Source of the DNA: Streptomyces sp. NBC_00178
GTDB lineage: Bacteria > Actinomycetota > Actinomycetes > Streptomycetales > Streptomycetaceae
Assembly (NCBI RefSeq): GCF_036206005.1
Contig: NZ_CP108143.1
Span: 5,795,501 to 5,859,500 of the forward strand
Direction: 5' to 3'
DNA length: 64,000 bases
Shown one piece after another: positions 36,973-45,871 of this stretch; within the stretch, counting starts at the first letter, position 1; every line of letters starts with the position of its first letter. A program made the translations under genes and the position numbers. The notes under the pieces were generated by a model that saw only the letters and a program-made list of their open reading frames with translations, was not told the DNA's origin and did not search any database.

Positions 36973-36990
36973 CTAATCAAACTTGATTAG
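36973..36990 (-). promoter_or_regulatory. palindromic operator before the VOC gene
   Basis: CTAATCAA-AC-TTGATTAG, perfect 8-bp arms, 8 bp upstream of the start. The AT-rich site stands out in GC-rich DNA; the form fits MarR or TetR regulators, none of which is adjacent. Confidence 0.65.
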
Positions 36991-37030
36991 TGTGGCGACA
37001 GGGTGAGCGGACAGGAACTTTCCGTTCGAC

Positions 37031-37106
37031 CCGCAGACGACCCGCCGGCCGGCAGGCGACCCGTCGGCCCGCAGACGATCCGCCGGCCCGCAGACGATCC
37101 GCCCGA
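37031..37106. repeat. four tandem 19-bp repeats
   Basis: Units begin at 37031, 37050, 37069 and 37088. The consensus is CCGCAGACGAYCCGCCGGC with few differences. They lie between the VOC operator and the sortase terminator. Role unknown. Confidence 0.85.
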
Positions 37107-37152
37107 CCCCGAAACGACTCGCAGACCCGCACGGGACGCCCTGACGCGCGGA

Positions 37153-37184
37153 CGGCCGGCACCTCGCCCCCGAGGTGCCGGCCG
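37153..37184 (-). terminator. terminator of the sortase unit
   Basis: CGGCCGGCACCTCG (37153-37166) and CGAGGTGCCGGCCG (37171-37184): 14-bp perfect stem with CCCC loop, 22 bp past the sortase stop. Confidence 0.85.
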
Positions 37185-37206
37185 GTTCCGTGCGGTGCGC
37201 CGTCGT

Positions 37207-37929
37207 TCAGGCCGCCTTCTTCGTGAGTGAGGTGAGATGGGCGAAGACGACGACGTTGGCCGAGTAGCCGCTCTTCTTGTCGAAGCGTCCGCCGCAGGTC
37301 AGAAGTCTGAGCTCCGGACGGCCGGTCGGCCCGTACACCTGCTCGTCCGGGAACTTGTCCTTCGTGTACGTCTTCACCTTGTCGACGGTGAAGACCGCGG
37401 TCCGCCGGTCCGCCCGGGTGACCTTCACCGTGTCGCCGCGGCGCAGGACGTTGAGGTTGAGGAAGATGGCGGGCCCCGTCGCCGTGTCGCGGTGGCCGAC
37501 GAGCAGTGCCGTCCCCGACTCCCCGGGTGACGGTCCCTTCCGGAACCACCCCACCAGTTTGGGTCTGCTCAGGGGCGGTGCGCCGAGCCGGCCCTTCGCG
37601 TCCAGCGCCAGGCCGGTGACCGGCGCCTCGATGAAGATGGCGGGGATGGCGACCTTCAGTGGACGCGAGTGCACCAGTGGGGCGTGCGAGGCGGGCACCT
37701 TCTCCTGAGGTTTGTGCGGTGCCCTCCGGAAAGGCGGCGCCCCGCCGCCCGCGGCGTCGCTGCCGCGGGCGGCGGTGACCGACGAGGCGTCCTCGGGCGA
37801 GTCGGAACACGCCCACACGACGCCGGTCACCAGCGAGAAGGTCACACTCAGGGTCATCGTGAGCCGGCATGCGCGACTCGGACCCCGTCGTCGCCGTCGG
37901 CCCCGCGTGTTATGCCTCGTTGCGGGCAC
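37207..37929 (-). CDS. class F sortase
   Basis: A 240-residue membrane-anchored cysteine transpeptidase. After a basic start, one hydrophobic helix (~24-42) anchors it. The catalytic domain has LLVGHRDTA (His146) and LRLLTCGGRFD (Cys212), then YSANVVVFAHL. The Arg often seen in a YR-x-N position after the Cys reads YSAN here; several actinobacterial class F enzymes also vary at this position, so activity is not excluded. The start overlaps the end of the surface-protein gene by 20 bp, so the two are co-transcribed and the upstream product is the likely partner. Confidence 0.88.
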   Translation of the reverse strand: MPATRHNTRGRRRRRGPSRACRLTMTLSVTFSLVTGVVWACSDSPEDASSVTAARGSDAAGGGAPPFRRAPHKPQEKVPASHAPLVHSRPLKVAIPAIFIEAPVTGLALDAKGRLGAPPLSRPKLVGWFRKGPSPGESGTALLVGHRDTATGPAIFLNLNVLRRGDTVKVTRADRRTAVFTVDKVKTYTKDKFPDEQVYGPTGRPELRLLTCGGRFDKKSGYSANVVVFAHLTSLTKKAA

Positions 37930-38665
37930 GACGCCGGGCGGATCGACGGACCATGATCAGCCCCGCGACACCGGCGGCTCCGGCCACGAGCGCCGCCGAG
38001 GTCCCGATGCCCGAGTCGCTCTCGGAGCTGACGCTCGTCATGTCCGGGACGCCGCCGCCGCCCGCGGGAACCGCGCCGGACGGCTTGTCGTAGATCTCCG
38101 CGGCGCTCTTGTCGCTGCTCTTGTCGGCCTGGGCGCCGGCCTCGGACGAACCCCGGCCCTCGCCGCCCTCCGTGCGGCTTCCGCCCTGACCACCCTGAGC
38201 GCCCTGACCACCCTGAGCGCCCTGACCGTTCTCCCGCTCAGGCCGGGAGCAGTCGACCTCGAAGCTCTTCTGCTTCAGCGGCGCGCCGGCCACCAGCCAC
38301 GTCAGCTTGTACGTGCCCTCGGGCAGGAGGTATTCCTGGCTGCGGGCCTTGCCGTCGATGAGCGGCAGCGACGCGGTGAGCGTGTCGCCCGGGGGGACGG
38401 TGGGGGGCTGCTCGGTGATCGTCCAGGTGACGAACGGCAGTGCGTCGAAGTTGTTGGCCACGAGCGCGAACTTGCAGACCTCGACGCCGTCGCGGTCACC
38501 ACGGGAGTGCCAGCTGACCGAGCGGATGTCGATGTCGCCGCTCTCGCCGACGGCGAACGCGGCGGGAGCACCGGCCAGGGTGGCGACACCCGCCACCGCT
38601 ACGGCGGCAGCGACCTTGATGCCCGTGCGGGCGGTGCGGGAGCGGGCGGAAGCGGAAATACGCAT
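37910..38665 (-). CDS. secreted, C-terminally membrane-anchored protein
   Basis: A 251-residue protein with a signal peptide (basic start, hydrophobic core, AFA cleavage site near residue 38) and a folded domain of ~120 residues (VSWHSRGDRDGVEVCKFALV to FEVDCS) with two Cys. A Gly/Gln/Ala low-complexity linker (GQGAQGGQGAQGGQGG) follows. It ends with a transmembrane helix and tail VRRSARRRARNEA. The layout is that of a sortase substrate, but no LPxTG-like motif is seen before the helix. Start at ATG 38665; the upstream in-frame extension lacks a ribosome site. It is translated just ahead of the sortase. Confidence 0.75.
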   Translation of the reverse strand: MRISASARSRTARTGIKVAAAVAVAGVATLAGAPAAFAVGESGDIDIRSVSWHSRGDRDGVEVCKFALVANNFDALPFVTWTITEQPPTVPPGDTLTASLPLIDGKARSQEYLLPEGTYKLTWLVAGAPLKQKSFEVDCSRPERENGQGAQGGQGAQGGQGGSRTEGGEGRGSSEAGAQADKSSDKSAAEIYDKPSGAVPAGGGGVPDMTSVSSESDSGIGTSAALVAGAAGVAGLIMVRRSARRRARNEA

Positions 38666-38937
38666 GCTGGACCCCTTCGAGCCGAGATGATTGTCGTACT
38701 GATCACCTGATCGCCTAAGGGATGACACGGATCTTCGGCAGAGGGTGTCGGGACACCGTGAAAGCGATGAAAAATACCCTGACTAGCCCAAAGGGTGCGG
38801 GGTGCGGCGGCCGGATCCGGGCGTGGAACCGGGCATCCGGGCCGGACCGGCGGGGAACCGCGCGCCCGGCGGGCGGCAGAGCACGCCGTGCCGTGCCGCC
38901 GAACGTGTCCGCGGTGACGTGCGGAGCACGCGTACGA

Positions 38938-38976
38938 CCGGGGGCGGCCACCCTGCGTGCGGGTGGCCGCCCCCGG
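38938..38976 (-). terminator. terminator of the GH92 gene
   Basis: CCGGGGGCGGCCACCC (38938-38953) pairs perfectly with 38961-38976, 7-nt loop, 32 bp after the GH92 stop. The rest of 38666-39007 is the promoter side of the surface-protein gene and shows nothing else. Confidence 0.85.
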
Positions 38977-39007
38977 CCGCGTGCATGTGGTCGAGCGGTT
39001 CAGACGG

Positions 39008-42000
39008 TCAGGAGATCAGCTCGATCTCCGCCAGCGTCGCGGCACTGTCGGCGACCAGCCGGTACTGCGTGTACGTCCCCGGCGCGTGCACCGAGAACAC
39101 CCGGGTCTGCTTGTCCCAGGCGAACGTCTGGCCGGACCGCTTGTCGAGGTCCTTCCAGGACTTCCCGTCCGTCGAGCCCTGCAGCACCCAGCCCGTGGGG
39201 GCCTTCGCCGCGGTGGCCGAGGTCAGGGTGTACTGGACGGCGTTCGTGCCCGTGGCGACCGGCAGGTCCGCCGTCTCGACCGTGGCCGAGGTGCCGGAGG
39301 AGTTGTCGTACAGAGCGCCGTCGCCCTTGAGCACGTCACCCCTGGGCGCGGGCACCTTGTCGTCCTTGGTGATGGAGACCGGGGCCGCGTCCTTGCCCGT
39401 GCCCCACGCCGACGGCTTGGAGCCCATGTCGAAGTCCAGCACACCGCCCTTGGCGAGCAGGTCGTGCGGCAGCGAGGTGGAGGTCCACTTCTTGCCGTTG
39501 ACCTTCAGGCCCTGGACGTAGATGTTCGTCGAGCTGTTCTTCGGCGCCTTGACGACGAGGTCGCGGCCGTTCTCCAGGTGCACGGTCGTCTTCGTGAAGA
39601 GCGGAGAGCCGATCGCGTACTCGCCACTGCCCATGACCAGCGGGTAGAAGCCGAGCGAGGAGAAGAGGAACCAGGCCGACTGCTCGCCGTTGTCCTCGTC
39701 GCCGTGGTAGCCCTGGCCGATCTCGCTGCCGGTGTACAGCCGGCCGAGGACCTCGCGGACCTTCTCCTGGGTCTTCCAGGGCTGCGAGGCGGCGTCGTAC
39801 ATGTACGTGGCGTGGTGCGCGACCTGGTTGCTGTGGCCGTACTGGCCCATGCGGACGTCGCGTGCCTCGGTCATCTCGTGGATGACACCGCCGTAGGAGC
39901 CGACGAACTCGGGTCCGGCGGTCTCCGGGGTGGAGAAGTACGTGTCCAGCTTCTTGGCGAGACCGTCACGGCCGCCGTAGAGGTTGGCCAGGCCCTTGCT
40001 GTCCTGCGGAGCGGTGAAGGCGTAGCCCCAGCCGTTGGTCTCCGTGTAGTCGTAGCCCCAGACACGGGGGTCGTACTGGTCGGAGGGCAGGCGCCAGTCG
40101 CCGTTCGCCTTCCTGCCCTGGAAGAAGCCGGCCTTGTCGTCGAAGAGCTTGACGTAGTTCCGGGCGCGGTTGAGGAAGTACTCGGACTCCTCCTTGTAGC
40201 GCTCCTTCTTCGTCTTCTTGTAGAGCGCCTGGCCCATCTGCGCGATGCCGTAGTCGTTGAGGTAGCCCTCCAGCGACCAGGAGAGGCCCTCGTGCGTCGA
40301 GGTGTTGGCGTATCCGGTGAAGACCGACGTCTCCATGCCCTTGCGGCCGACGCCCGAGGAGGGCGGGGTCACCGTGGCGTTCTTGACCGCCGCGTCGTAC
40401 GCCGCCTCGGCGTCGAAGTCGACACCCTTGACGTAGGCGTCGGCGAAGGCCACGTCCGAGCTGGTCCCGGTCATCAGGTCGGAGTAACCCGGGGAGGACC
40501 AGCGGGAGATCCAGCCGCCGTCCTTGTACTGCTGGACGAAGCCGTCGACCATCTTGCCGGCCTGCTTCGGCGACAGGAAGGAGTACGCCGGCCACGTCGT
40601 CCGGTAGGTGTCCCAGAAGCCGTTGTTGACGTACACCTCACCCTTGACGATCTTCGCGCCGGTGTGGGTGGGGGTGTCGGACCCGGTCTGCGGCGAGAAC
40701 GGGCTCGCGTAGGTGGAGACCCCGTCGACCTGCTCGAAGCCCGAGTTCGGGTAGAGGAAGAGCCGGTACAGGCTGGAGTAGAGGGTGGTCAGCTGGTCGG
40801 CGTTCGCACCCTCGACCTCGACCTTGCCGAGGATCTTGTCCCAGGCCTTCTGCGCGTTCTTGCGCACCTTGTCGAAGGAGGTCTTCTCCGGAAGCTCCAT
40901 GGCGAGGTTCTTCTTCGCCTGGTCGACGCTGATCAGCGAGGTGGCCAGGCGCAGACCGACCTTGTGGTCCTTGCCCGCGTCGAAGCGGAAGAAGCCGGTG
41001 ACGTCGTCACCGCCGCCGCCCTTCAGCTTGCCGCTGTCGGTGACCGGCGCGTCGAAGGAACCGTATACGAACAGCCGGGTCGCCCCGGTGGAGCCGCCGC
41101 TCTTCACGTCGGAGTAGCCGGTGAAGGAACCGGTCTCCGGGTCGAGGGTGAGGCCGCCGTCGTTGGAGATGTTGTCGAAGACGAGGCTCGCGTCGTCACC
41201 GGGATAGGTGAACTGCATGCGCGCCGCGTGGTCGGTGGGCGTCATCTCGGCCTTGAGGCCGTTCTCGAACGTCACGCCGTAGTAGTGCGGCGTCGCGGTC
41301 TCGTTCTCGTGGCGGAACGGCAGCGCGCGGGCCGTGCGGGAGGCGTCGGGGGTACCGGCGGCCACCGCCGGCATCAGCTGGAAGGTCTGGCGGTCGCCCA
41401 TCCAGGGGCTCGGCTCGTGGCTGGCGCTGAAGGCCTGCAGGGTGGGCAGGTTGTCCGCGTTGTTGCCGCGCGAGTAGTCGTAGAGCCAGCTCGTGGTGCC
41501 CGCGTTGGTGACCGGCGTCCAGAAGTTGAAGCCGTGCGGGACCGCGGTCGCGGGGAAGTTGTTGCCGCGCGAGAAGCCACCGCTGGAGTTGGTGCCGCGC
41601 ACCGTCGAGGCGTAGTCCGAGAGGTGCGCCTTGCGCTTCTCCGGGGCCTTCGGGGCGAGCGAGATGTCGTCGATCCAGCCCTGGAACTTCGACGGGCCCT
41701 TGGGGGAGTCGTACGCCACCAGGATCCGGTCGACCGTCTTGCCGGCGGCCACCGTGCCGATGCGCGAGGCGACCTTGTTCCACTGGTTGACGTACAGCCG
41801 CTTGGCGTCGGCCTGGCCCTGCGGGGTGAGCAGCCCGCCGTGGGAGTCGGTGGCCTTCAGGTCGCTGAGGTACGTGCCGTCGGTGAACGCGAGGTCCACG
41901 GCCACGTGCGTGGCGGGGTAGTCGAGGTCCGTCTCGGTCATCTGCGGATAGACCAGGTAGGACAGCTGCGTGTCCTTGGTGACCGCCGTGTCGACGTCGA

Positions 42001-42856
42001 ACACCTTGTTGTACGAGTACGCCCGGCCGTCCGGCTTGTGCGTACCCGCGTAGCGCAGCGCCTTCTTCCCTGTGAAGCCGGCGCCCTGCTTGGCGGTGGG
42101 GGAGCCCGACGGACCGCGGTCGGCCTGGCTGCGCATCTCGGCGGGGGCGGGCGTCGTCGTGTCCCCGTCGGAGAACTGGACGTCGGAGAGCTGGATCGCG
42201 TCCGAGGCGCCGTTGTTCTTGGTGAACTCCAGACGGAAGTGCTGGTAGGCGGTGTCCGTCTCGAAGTCGTACGACTTGGTCTGGTGGCGCTCGGAGAACG
42301 CCTCACCGGTGCGCGAGTCCAGGTCCGTCCAGGCCTTGCCGTCGGCGGAGCCCTTCAGCGTCCAGTCCTTCGGGTCCCGCTCGGCGTGGTCGTTGGCCGA
42401 GGTCAGGGCGTAGGTGACGACCTTGGTGGGCTCGGAGAGGTCGAACTCGACCCAGCCGGTCGACGCGAAGGCCAGCCATTTGCTGCCCGGTTCCACGTCG
42501 ACCAGGTTCTCCTTGACCTCACCGGAACCGGCGTTCTCGCCGCTCGCCCGCAGATCCGTGACCCGGTCGGTGACATTGCCCGGTATTCCGGCGGTGAATC
42601 CACCGTCGACACCCGATGCCCGCTTTTTTCCGTCCCGGCCTTCTTCGACCGTGTTGCGCCAGTCCGGCTGCTTCTCGTCGGATTCGAAGGAGGAACTGAA
42701 CGTCGTTTCGCGGGACGGTTTATGGGCGGCGGCGGACGACTGCGCGAAGGCCGTCGTGGGCGCTGCGAGAGCCAGCACGAGAGAGGCCGCGAGGACCGCG
42801 GCCGAGGTGCTTTGTCTGTGGCGCGAGCCTTGCTGGGGACCACGTAGGGGCTGCAT
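39008..42856 (-). CDS. secreted GH92 alpha-mannosidase with flanking F5/8-type carbohydrate-binding domains
   Basis: A 1282-residue secreted enzyme. The signal peptide ends near AFAQ (~residue 37). Residues ~90-235 form a discoidin-like domain (STGWVEFDLSEPTKVVTYAL, then DAIQLSDVQF). The GH92 N-domain starts at HLSDYASTVRGTNSSGGFSR. The catalytic domain has NNGFWDTYRTTWPAYSFLSP and the GDEDNGEQSAWFLFSSLGFY region that includes family-conserved acidic residues. A second discoidin-like domain forms the C-terminus (WVLQGSTDGKSWKDLDKRSG). GH92 enzymes are calcium-dependent exo-alpha-mannosidases acting on mannans or N-glycans. Start at ATG 42856. A perfect 12-bp palindrome lies 31 bp upstream. 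Confidence 0.93.
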   Translation of the reverse strand: MQPLRGPQQGSRHRQSTSAAVLAASLVLALAAPTTAFAQSSAAAHKPSRETTFSSSFESDEKQPDWRNTVEEGRDGKKRASGVDGGFTAGIPGNVTDRVTDLRASGENAGSGEVKENLVDVEPGSKWLAFASTGWVEFDLSEPTKVVTYALTSANDHAERDPKDWTLKGSADGKAWTDLDSRTGEAFSERHQTKSYDFETDTAYQHFRLEFTKNNGASDAIQLSDVQFSDGDTTTPAPAEMRSQADRGPSGSPTAKQGAGFTGKKALRYAGTHKPDGRAYSYNKVFDVDTAVTKDTQLSYLVYPQMTETDLDYPATHVAVDLAFTDGTYLSDLKATDSHGGLLTPQGQADAKRLYVNQWNKVASRIGTVAAGKTVDRILVAYDSPKGPSKFQGWIDDISLAPKAPEKRKAHLSDYASTVRGTNSSGGFSRGNNFPATAVPHGFNFWTPVTNAGTTSWLYDYSRGNNADNLPTLQAFSASHEPSPWMGDRQTFQLMPAVAAGTPDASRTARALPFRHENETATPHYYGVTFENGLKAEMTPTDHAARMQFTYPGDDASLVFDNISNDGGLTLDPETGSFTGYSDVKSGGSTGATRLFVYGSFDAPVTDSGKLKGGGGDDVTGFFRFDAGKDHKVGLRLATSLISVDQAKKNLAMELPEKTSFDKVRKNAQKAWDKILGKVEVEGANADQLTTLYSSLYRLFLYPNSGFEQVDGVSTYASPFSPQTGSDTPTHTGAKIVKGEVYVNNGFWDTYRTTWPAYSFLSPKQAGKMVDGFVQQYKDGGWISRWSSPGYSDLMTGTSSDVAFADAYVKGVDFDAEAAYDAAVKNATVTPPSSGVGRKGMETSVFTGYANTSTHEGLSWSLEGYLNDYGIAQMGQALYKKTKKERYKEESEYFLNRARNYVKLFDDKAGFFQGRKANGDWRLPSDQYDPRVWGYDYTETNGWGYAFTAPQDSKGLANLYGGRDGLAKKLDTYFSTPETAGPEFVGSYGGVIHEMTEARDVRMGQYGHSNQVAHHATYMYDAASQPWKTQEKVREVLGRLYTGSEIGQGYHGDEDNGEQSAWFLFSSLGFYPLVMGSGEYAIGSPLFTKTTVHLENGRDLVVKAPKNSSTNIYVQGLKVNGKKWTSTSLPHDLLAKGGVLDFDMGSKPSAWGTGKDAAPVSITKDDKVPAPRGDVLKGDGALYDNSSGTSATVETADLPVATGTNAVQYTLTSATAAKAPTGWVLQGSTDGKSWKDLDKRSGQTFAWDKQTRVFSVHAPGTYTQYRLVADSAATLAEIELIS

Positions 42857-42886
42857 ACGGAGCCATTCCTCCCGGGGACATGCTTG

Positions 42887-42898
42887 GACAACGTTGTC
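42887..42898 (-). promoter_or_regulatory. palindromic operator upstream of the GH92 gene
   Basis: GACAACGTTGTC, a LacI-like form, 31-42 bp before the GH92 start. Its right side, CGTTGTCATC, recurs exactly in the xylF upstream palindrome at 52599-52607 and flanking bases. Confidence 0.65.
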
Positions 42899-43098
42899 AT
42901 CATGCAATACGTGTTCCAGTAGGGAGCCAAGTGACCGCATGTGTCAAGGGTGTTGCACGGGGTCGCCCTGGTGATTCGACCGTATTGCGAGAAACGGTGC
43001 ATCCGTGCGAGGGCGCGCGGTGCCGAGGCGTCCGCGAGGTCTCAACTCGGGAAAGACTGCCGCTCAACCATGCATTCGATCTTGCTCAGTTGGCGGCA

Positions 43099-43114
43099 AG
43101 TGGACTATACCTGT
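43099..43114 (+). promoter_or_regulatory. DasR-like element upstream of ngcE
   Basis: AGTGGACTATACCTGT matches 12 of 16 bases of the DasR consensus AGTGGTCTAGACCACT. DasR is the GlcNAc-6P-responsive repressor of chitin genes. It lies ~240 bp before ngcE in a 495-bp divergent region (42857-43351) with no gene. A possible promoter (TTGCTC and TATACC, 17-18 bp spacing) overlaps it. Confidence 0.4.
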
Positions 43115-43351
43115 CGGCGTCTGCACAGCCGCTTCACAACGGCGCGCGGACGCGGGGGAGGGCGCACGTCCGCGGGGTCGCGAGAAGCGGCCTGCTATAC
43201 GGTTCCCGGAACTCCTCCACTGCATCCGGTATGACGAAATGTGCACGACCCCAGCGCAACCGACCGCGGTGGCGGGACCCTTCGCCTGAGGCGAATTCAC
43301 CATGGGTGACCGGTACACCGCCTGAGTCCTGTAGAAGGCGAGGACTTGAGC

Positions 43352-44800
43352 ATGGGATCCACCTCAGGCCGCACGAATGAGGGCCTTGGCCGTCGCGATC
43401 TGATCAAGCGTTCTGCCGCACTCGGCCTGATCGCTGTTCCGACGATGAGCTTCCTGTCGGCCTGCGCGAGCAGCGACGGCGGAAGTGACGAGAAGGCCGA
43501 AAAGGGCACCAAGAGCGCGAAGAACCCGCTCGGTGTCAACGAGACCGCCGCTCTCGAGGTCGTCATCTTCAACGGCGGGTTCGGTGAGCAGTACGCCATC
43601 GACGCCGAGAAGAAGTACAACGAGGCCTTCCCCAAGGCGCCGAAGGTCAAGCACGCCGCGACCGAGAAGATCCAGTCGACGCTGCAGCCGCGCTTCAACG
43701 GCGGCACCCCGCCGGACCTCATCGACAACTCGGGTGCCGAGCAGATGGACATGGGCGTCCTGGTCGGCAAGAAGCAGCTGCTCGACCTCACGCCGCTCAT
43801 GGACGCCCCGTCCTACGACGACCCGGCCAAGAAGGTCCGCGACACGCTGCGCCCCGGTGTCCTGGAGATGGGCCAGTTCGACGGCGACCCCGTCTGGATC
43901 ATGTACTACGCGTACACGGTCTACGGCGTCTGGTACTCCCAGACCAACCTCGAGAAGCTCGACGCGACGTACCCGGAGAACTGGGACGACATGCTCGCGC
44001 TCTGCGAGAAGGCGAAGAAGAAGGGCATCGCCGGCTGGACCTACCCCGGCAAGTACCCGTACTACCTGCCCTTCTCGCTGTACCCCTTCATCGGCAAGAT
44101 CGGCGGCCGCGAGGTCCTCGACAAGATCGACAACCTCGAGCCGAACGCCTGGAAGGACCCGGCCGTCAAGGCCGCGTTCGAGGCGTACTACGAGCTCTAC
44201 AAGAAGGGCTACATCCTCAAGGGCACGCCCGGCCTGACCCACATCCAGTCGCAGACCGAGTGGACCAAGGGCAAGGCGCTCTTCATCCCGAACGGCTCGT
44301 GGGTGGAGAACGAGGCCGCCCCGACCACGCCGGACGACTTCAAGATGATGGTCGGCGCGCCGTCCAGCCTCGACTCGTCCGACAAGCTGCCCTTCGGCAC
44401 CATCTGGGCGTCCGGCGGCGAGCCCTTCGTCGTCCCGGCCAAGGCGAAGAACCCCGAGGGCGCGATGGAGCAGCTGCGCATCATGCTCAGCGAGGACTCC
44501 TCGAAGAACTTCACCAAGTCGGTGAAGTCCCTCAGCGCCTTCAACGGCGGCACCGACGGGCTGACGCTCTCCACCGCCATGCAGTCCGGCGTCGACGTCC
44601 TCAAGACGGCCGGCGACAACGTGGTGAACCCGCGTCTGCAGGACTGGTACGTGAAGCTCCAGAAGGAGCAGATCGGCATCGCCGGCATCGGCGAGATGAT
44701 GGCCGGCCGCGCGACCCCGGCGGAGACCATCAAGAAGATCCAGGCCTTCGCGGACGCGGCGGCCAAGGACCAGTCCATCAAGCACTACAAGCACCAGTGA
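43352..44800 (+). CDS. ngcE: N-acetylglucosamine/chitobiose-binding lipoprotein (NgcE-like)
   Basis: A 482-residue extracellular solute-binding protein. The N-terminus LGRRDLIKRSAALGLIAVPT is twin-arginine-like and ends at the lipobox LSAC (Cys38). The mature part has FNGGTPPDLIDNSGAEQMDM and WTKGKALFIPNGSWVENEAA, both typical of SBP type 1. The ATG at 43352 has GAGG 8 nt upstream; a TTG six bases earlier is too close. Assignment as NgcE rests on family features and, from memory, on synteny with the S. coelicolor ngcEFG - rok7B7 - xylFGH block. The two permeases follow. Confidence 0.85.
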   Translation: MGSTSGRTNEGLGRRDLIKRSAALGLIAVPTMSFLSACASSDGGSDEKAEKGTKSAKNPLGVNETAALEVVIFNGGFGEQYAIDAEKKYNEAFPKAPKVKHAATEKIQSTLQPRFNGGTPPDLIDNSGAEQMDMGVLVGKKQLLDLTPLMDAPSYDDPAKKVRDTLRPGVLEMGQFDGDPVWIMYYAYTVYGVWYSQTNLEKLDATYPENWDDMLALCEKAKKKGIAGWTYPGKYPYYLPFSLYPFIGKIGGREVLDKIDNLEPNAWKDPAVKAAFEAYYELYKKGYILKGTPGLTHIQSQTEWTKGKALFIPNGSWVENEAAPTTPDDFKMMVGAPSSLDSSDKLPFGTIWASGGEPFVVPAKAKNPEGAMEQLRIMLSEDSSKNFTKSVKSLSAFNGGTDGLTLSTAMQSGVDVLKTAGDNVVNPRLQDWYVKLQKEQIGIAGIGEMMAGRATPAETIKKIQAFADAAAKDQSIKHYKHQ

Positions 44801-44850
44801 GCAACCGTCACCAGCGGCGGCACCCGCTCAGAGATCGGGGTCGGTAAACG

Positions 44851-45774
44851 ATGCAGCACGGCAAGTACCGGTTCATCGCGGGATTCCTCGTGGTCCCGCT
44901 GGCGTTGTACGCCATCTTCGTCATCTGGCCCTTCGCCCAGTCCATCTACTACTCGTTCACGGACTGGACCGGACTCAGCCCGGACTTCCGGATGGTCGGC
45001 TTCGACAACTACAGTCGGATGCTCGACGACGACATCTTCTGGAAGTCCCTGCAGCACAGTGTGCTGCTCGCCCTGCTGCTGCCGCTGGTGACGCTGGGCC
45101 TCGCGCTCTTCTTCGCCTTCATGCTCAATGTCGGCGGCCGTCGGCGCAAAAGCGCCGCGGTCGCCGGGGTGCGCGGCTCCTCCTTCTACAAGATCGCGTA
45201 CTTCTTCCCCCAGGTCCTGTCGATCGTGATCGTGGCCCTGCTGTTCCAGTTCGCGTTCAACCCGTCGTCCGGAATGCTGAACGAGGCACTCAAGGCCGTC
45301 GGTCTCAAGAGCCTCCAGCCGGACTGGCTCGGCGACCCCGACCTCGCGCTCTACTGCGTGATGGTCGTCCTCATCTGGTCGACGGTCGGATTCTTCGTCG
45401 TCCTCTTCTCCGCCGGCATGGCGTCCATCCCGAAGGACTTCTACGAGGCGGCGCTGCTCGACGGCGCCAGCCGCATCACGACGTTCTTCAAGATCACGCT
45501 CCCGCTGCTCTGGGACACCGTGCAGTCGGGCTGGGTCTACATGGGCATCCTGGCGCTCGGCGTCGAGGCCTTCACCGCCGTCCAGGTCATGACGGTCGGC
45601 CCGGGAGGCCCGGACTACTCCACCACCGTCCTGCCGCTGTACGTCTACCAGACGGCCTTCCGGGACGCCCAGGCCGGTTACGCGACCACGATCGGCGTCG
45701 GTCTGCTCATCGTCACCATGCTCTTCGCGGGCATCGTGATGCGACTGGGCCGGCGCGAGCGGCTGGAGTTCTGA
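44851..45774 (+). CDS. ngcF: ABC transporter permease (NgcF-like)
   Basis: A 307-residue CUT1 permease with six hydrophobic segments. The EAA loop is PKDFYEAALLDGASRITTFF followed by KITLPLL. It lies 50 bp after ngcE. No ATPase gene is present; sharing of MsiK is expected. Confidence 0.87.
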   Translation: MQHGKYRFIAGFLVVPLALYAIFVIWPFAQSIYYSFTDWTGLSPDFRMVGFDNYSRMLDDDIFWKSLQHSVLLALLLPLVTLGLALFFAFMLNVGGRRRKSAAVAGVRGSSFYKIAYFFPQVLSIVIVALLFQFAFNPSSGMLNEALKAVGLKSLQPDWLGDPDLALYCVMVVLIWSTVGFFVVLFSAGMASIPKDFYEAALLDGASRITTFFKITLPLLWDTVQSGWVYMGILALGVEAFTAVQVMTVGPGGPDYSTTVLPLYVYQTAFRDAQAGYATTIGVGLLIVTMLFAGIVMRLGRRERLEF

Positions 45775-45871
45775 TGCCGGGCCCCTCACGGCACGGCGAC
45801 CGGACGACCGGCGGCAGGCAGAACAGTTCGGTCCCGGTGGCCGGCTCGACAGTTGTACGAGGTGAGCACGC

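Noticed and set aside
38957..42847. A 1296-codon open frame on the plus strand
   Set aside because: It is the antisense shadow of the GH92 gene, whose motifs and signal peptide are clear.
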